From Thermococcus sp. (GTDB taxonomy: Archaea > Methanobacteriota_B > Thermococci > Thermococcales > Thermococcaceae): a stretch of DNA of 5,907 nt. The DNA lies in contig JAMOTW010000123.1 in the NCBI GenBank assembly GCA_027062125.1, positions 1 through 5,907 on the forward strand, written 5' to 3'. Positions 5,366 through 5,907 of the stretch are shown piece by piece. The position numbers were made by a program, and so were the translations under genes. Numbering within the stretch: the stretch's first letter is position 1; each line of letters starts with the position of its first letter. A model generated the notes under the pieces. The model worked only from the letters and a program-made list of their open reading frames with translations, was not told where the DNA came from and searched no databases.

Positions 5366-5373
5366 TCACCCCC
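5366..5373 (-). promoter_or_regulatory. Shine-Dalgarno containing the upstream stop codon (second case)
   Basis: GGGGGTGA on the minus strand carries the stop TGA (5366-5368) of the upstream gene, and the next ATG (5361) comes after four bases. The geometry is the same as at 3691-3698, pointing to coupled translation of the two surface genes. Confidence 0.7.
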
Positions 5374-5907
5374 ACTTGACAATCATGTAGTAGCCAACAC
5401 CGGTGTAGGGGCCGGTTTTTGAGGTGTAGCTGGCTGGTAGCTGGGTGTCATCGTTTCCATCAAAGTCTAGATCCAAATATAAGCCCGCATCTATATCGTA
5501 GACATAATGATGCCCCAGAGTGTGTCCTTTTGCAAGGAGTGCGAACACGACCTCCCAGGCTGACTTGTGAACCTGAGGGACACCATCGATCCAGTATTTG
5601 CTCTGCCAATGAGTGGGCATTACTTGCTCTGTTGAGTTTAAGTCCCATGGTCCTCCATAGTTTTTGATAAGTTCTAGTAGTCCTTCTCCAGTTTTTTCTT
5701 CGAGTTCTTTTGAAACGTTTTCGAGCTGTTCTTTGAAAACCGCGTAGTCTCTTGGCGTGCTTATCTCCGTCCACAGCTGGCCCGCTTCCATTACTGTCTT
5801 CATCTTCTCGAATTCTATGCCGTATTTACTGGCGAGGAGGTTCTTTAAGTCGTTGTAGGTGAACCCGTCCAGTTTACTATCATTATTCGGATCCCAGAAG
5901 AAAGGTA
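5366..5907 (-). CDS. C-terminal part of a probable secreted protein with calcium-loop-like motifs (5' end outside window)
   Basis: The reading frame stays open to the right edge, so this is the last 179 or so residues of a longer protein; the ATG at 5803 is internal. Two acidic loops stand out: DPNNDSKLDG (from about 5893) followed by FTYNDL, like the degenerate thrombospondin type-3/EF-hand loops of archaeal secreted proteins, and DLDFDGNDD (5473-5447), a DxDxDG calcium-binding pattern. Between them are a charged helix (about 5755-5660) and KGHTLGHHYVYDID, histidine-rich but not a metalloprotease motif I know. The protein ends GYYMIVKWG without a membrane anchor or CTERM tail. No named family is recognised. 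It is coupled to the CGP-CTERM gene, so an extracellular location and a shared complex are inferred. The region is AT-rich (23 of 60 bases G or C at 5641-5700 by hand count). Confidence 0.7.
   Translation of the reverse strand, partial: PFFWDPNNDSKLDGFTYNDLKNLLASKYGIEFEKMKTVMEAGQLWTEISTPRDYAVFKEQLENVSKELEEKTGEGLLELIKNYGGPWDLNSTEQVMPTHWQSKYWIDGVPQVHKSAWEVVFALLAKGHTLGHHYVYDIDAGLYLDLDFDGNDDTQLPASYTSKTGPYTGVGYYMIVKWG

Noticed and set aside
5500..5530. KGHTLGHHYVYDID as a metalloprotease zinc motif
   Set aside because: It lacks the glutamate of HExxH and the spacing of other zinc-peptidase motifs; the histidines alone do not support a protease call.

Overview
The window looks like a chromosomal segment of a hyperthermophilic archaeon of the order Thermococcales, most likely a higher-GC Thermococcus. 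The reasons are the archaeal Shine-Dalgarno sites (GGTGAT, GGAGGTGA), TATA-type promoters with very short leaders, an indolepyruvate:ferredoxin oxidoreductase alpha subunit, and a C-terminal 'CGP-CTERM' surface-sorting tail that I know from Thermococcus and Pyrococcus. No tRNA, rRNA, CRISPR array or insertion sequence is visible.

Layout. (1) 43-717 (+): a DUF4152-type protein with an RNase H-like look. (2) 767-1415 (+): a vapBC toxin-antitoxin pair, AT-richer than its surroundings, with toxin and antitoxin frames overlapping. (3) 1412-3325 (-): iorA, complete, whose stop codon overlaps the vapC stop inside a perfect hairpin. No iorB is beside it. (4) 3408-3954 (-): two tandem, related two-pass membrane micro-proteins sharing a FMERYGY motif, with the stop of the first lying in the Shine-Dalgarno of the second. 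(5) 4033-4659 (+): a 95-residue all-helical protein of unknown function followed after 12 bases by an intact MazG-like/dCTPase-type nucleotide pyrophosphohydrolase. This pair diverges from the membrane pair around a single TATA-like element. (6) 4666-5907 (-): a two-gene secreted/surface unit, comprising the C-terminal part of a protein with acidic calcium-loop-like motifs (it enters from beyond the right edge) and a signal-peptide protein with nine N-glycosylation sequons and a CGP-CTERM tail.

How the genes fit together. iorA belongs to amino-acid fermentation, where aryl pyruvates are oxidised to acyl-CoA with ferredoxin as acceptor. The MazG-like enzyme belongs to nucleotide-pool cleaning. 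vapBC is a mobile stress/addiction module. The last two genes build something on the cell surface. The functionally open parts are the divergent block 3408-4659 (paired micro-membrane proteins versus helical protein plus pyrophosphohydrolase) and the surface pair at the right end. The window is compact: convergent genes overlap by 4 bases or are 6 bases apart, and two minus-strand pairs share the same 4-base, stop-in-SD junction.
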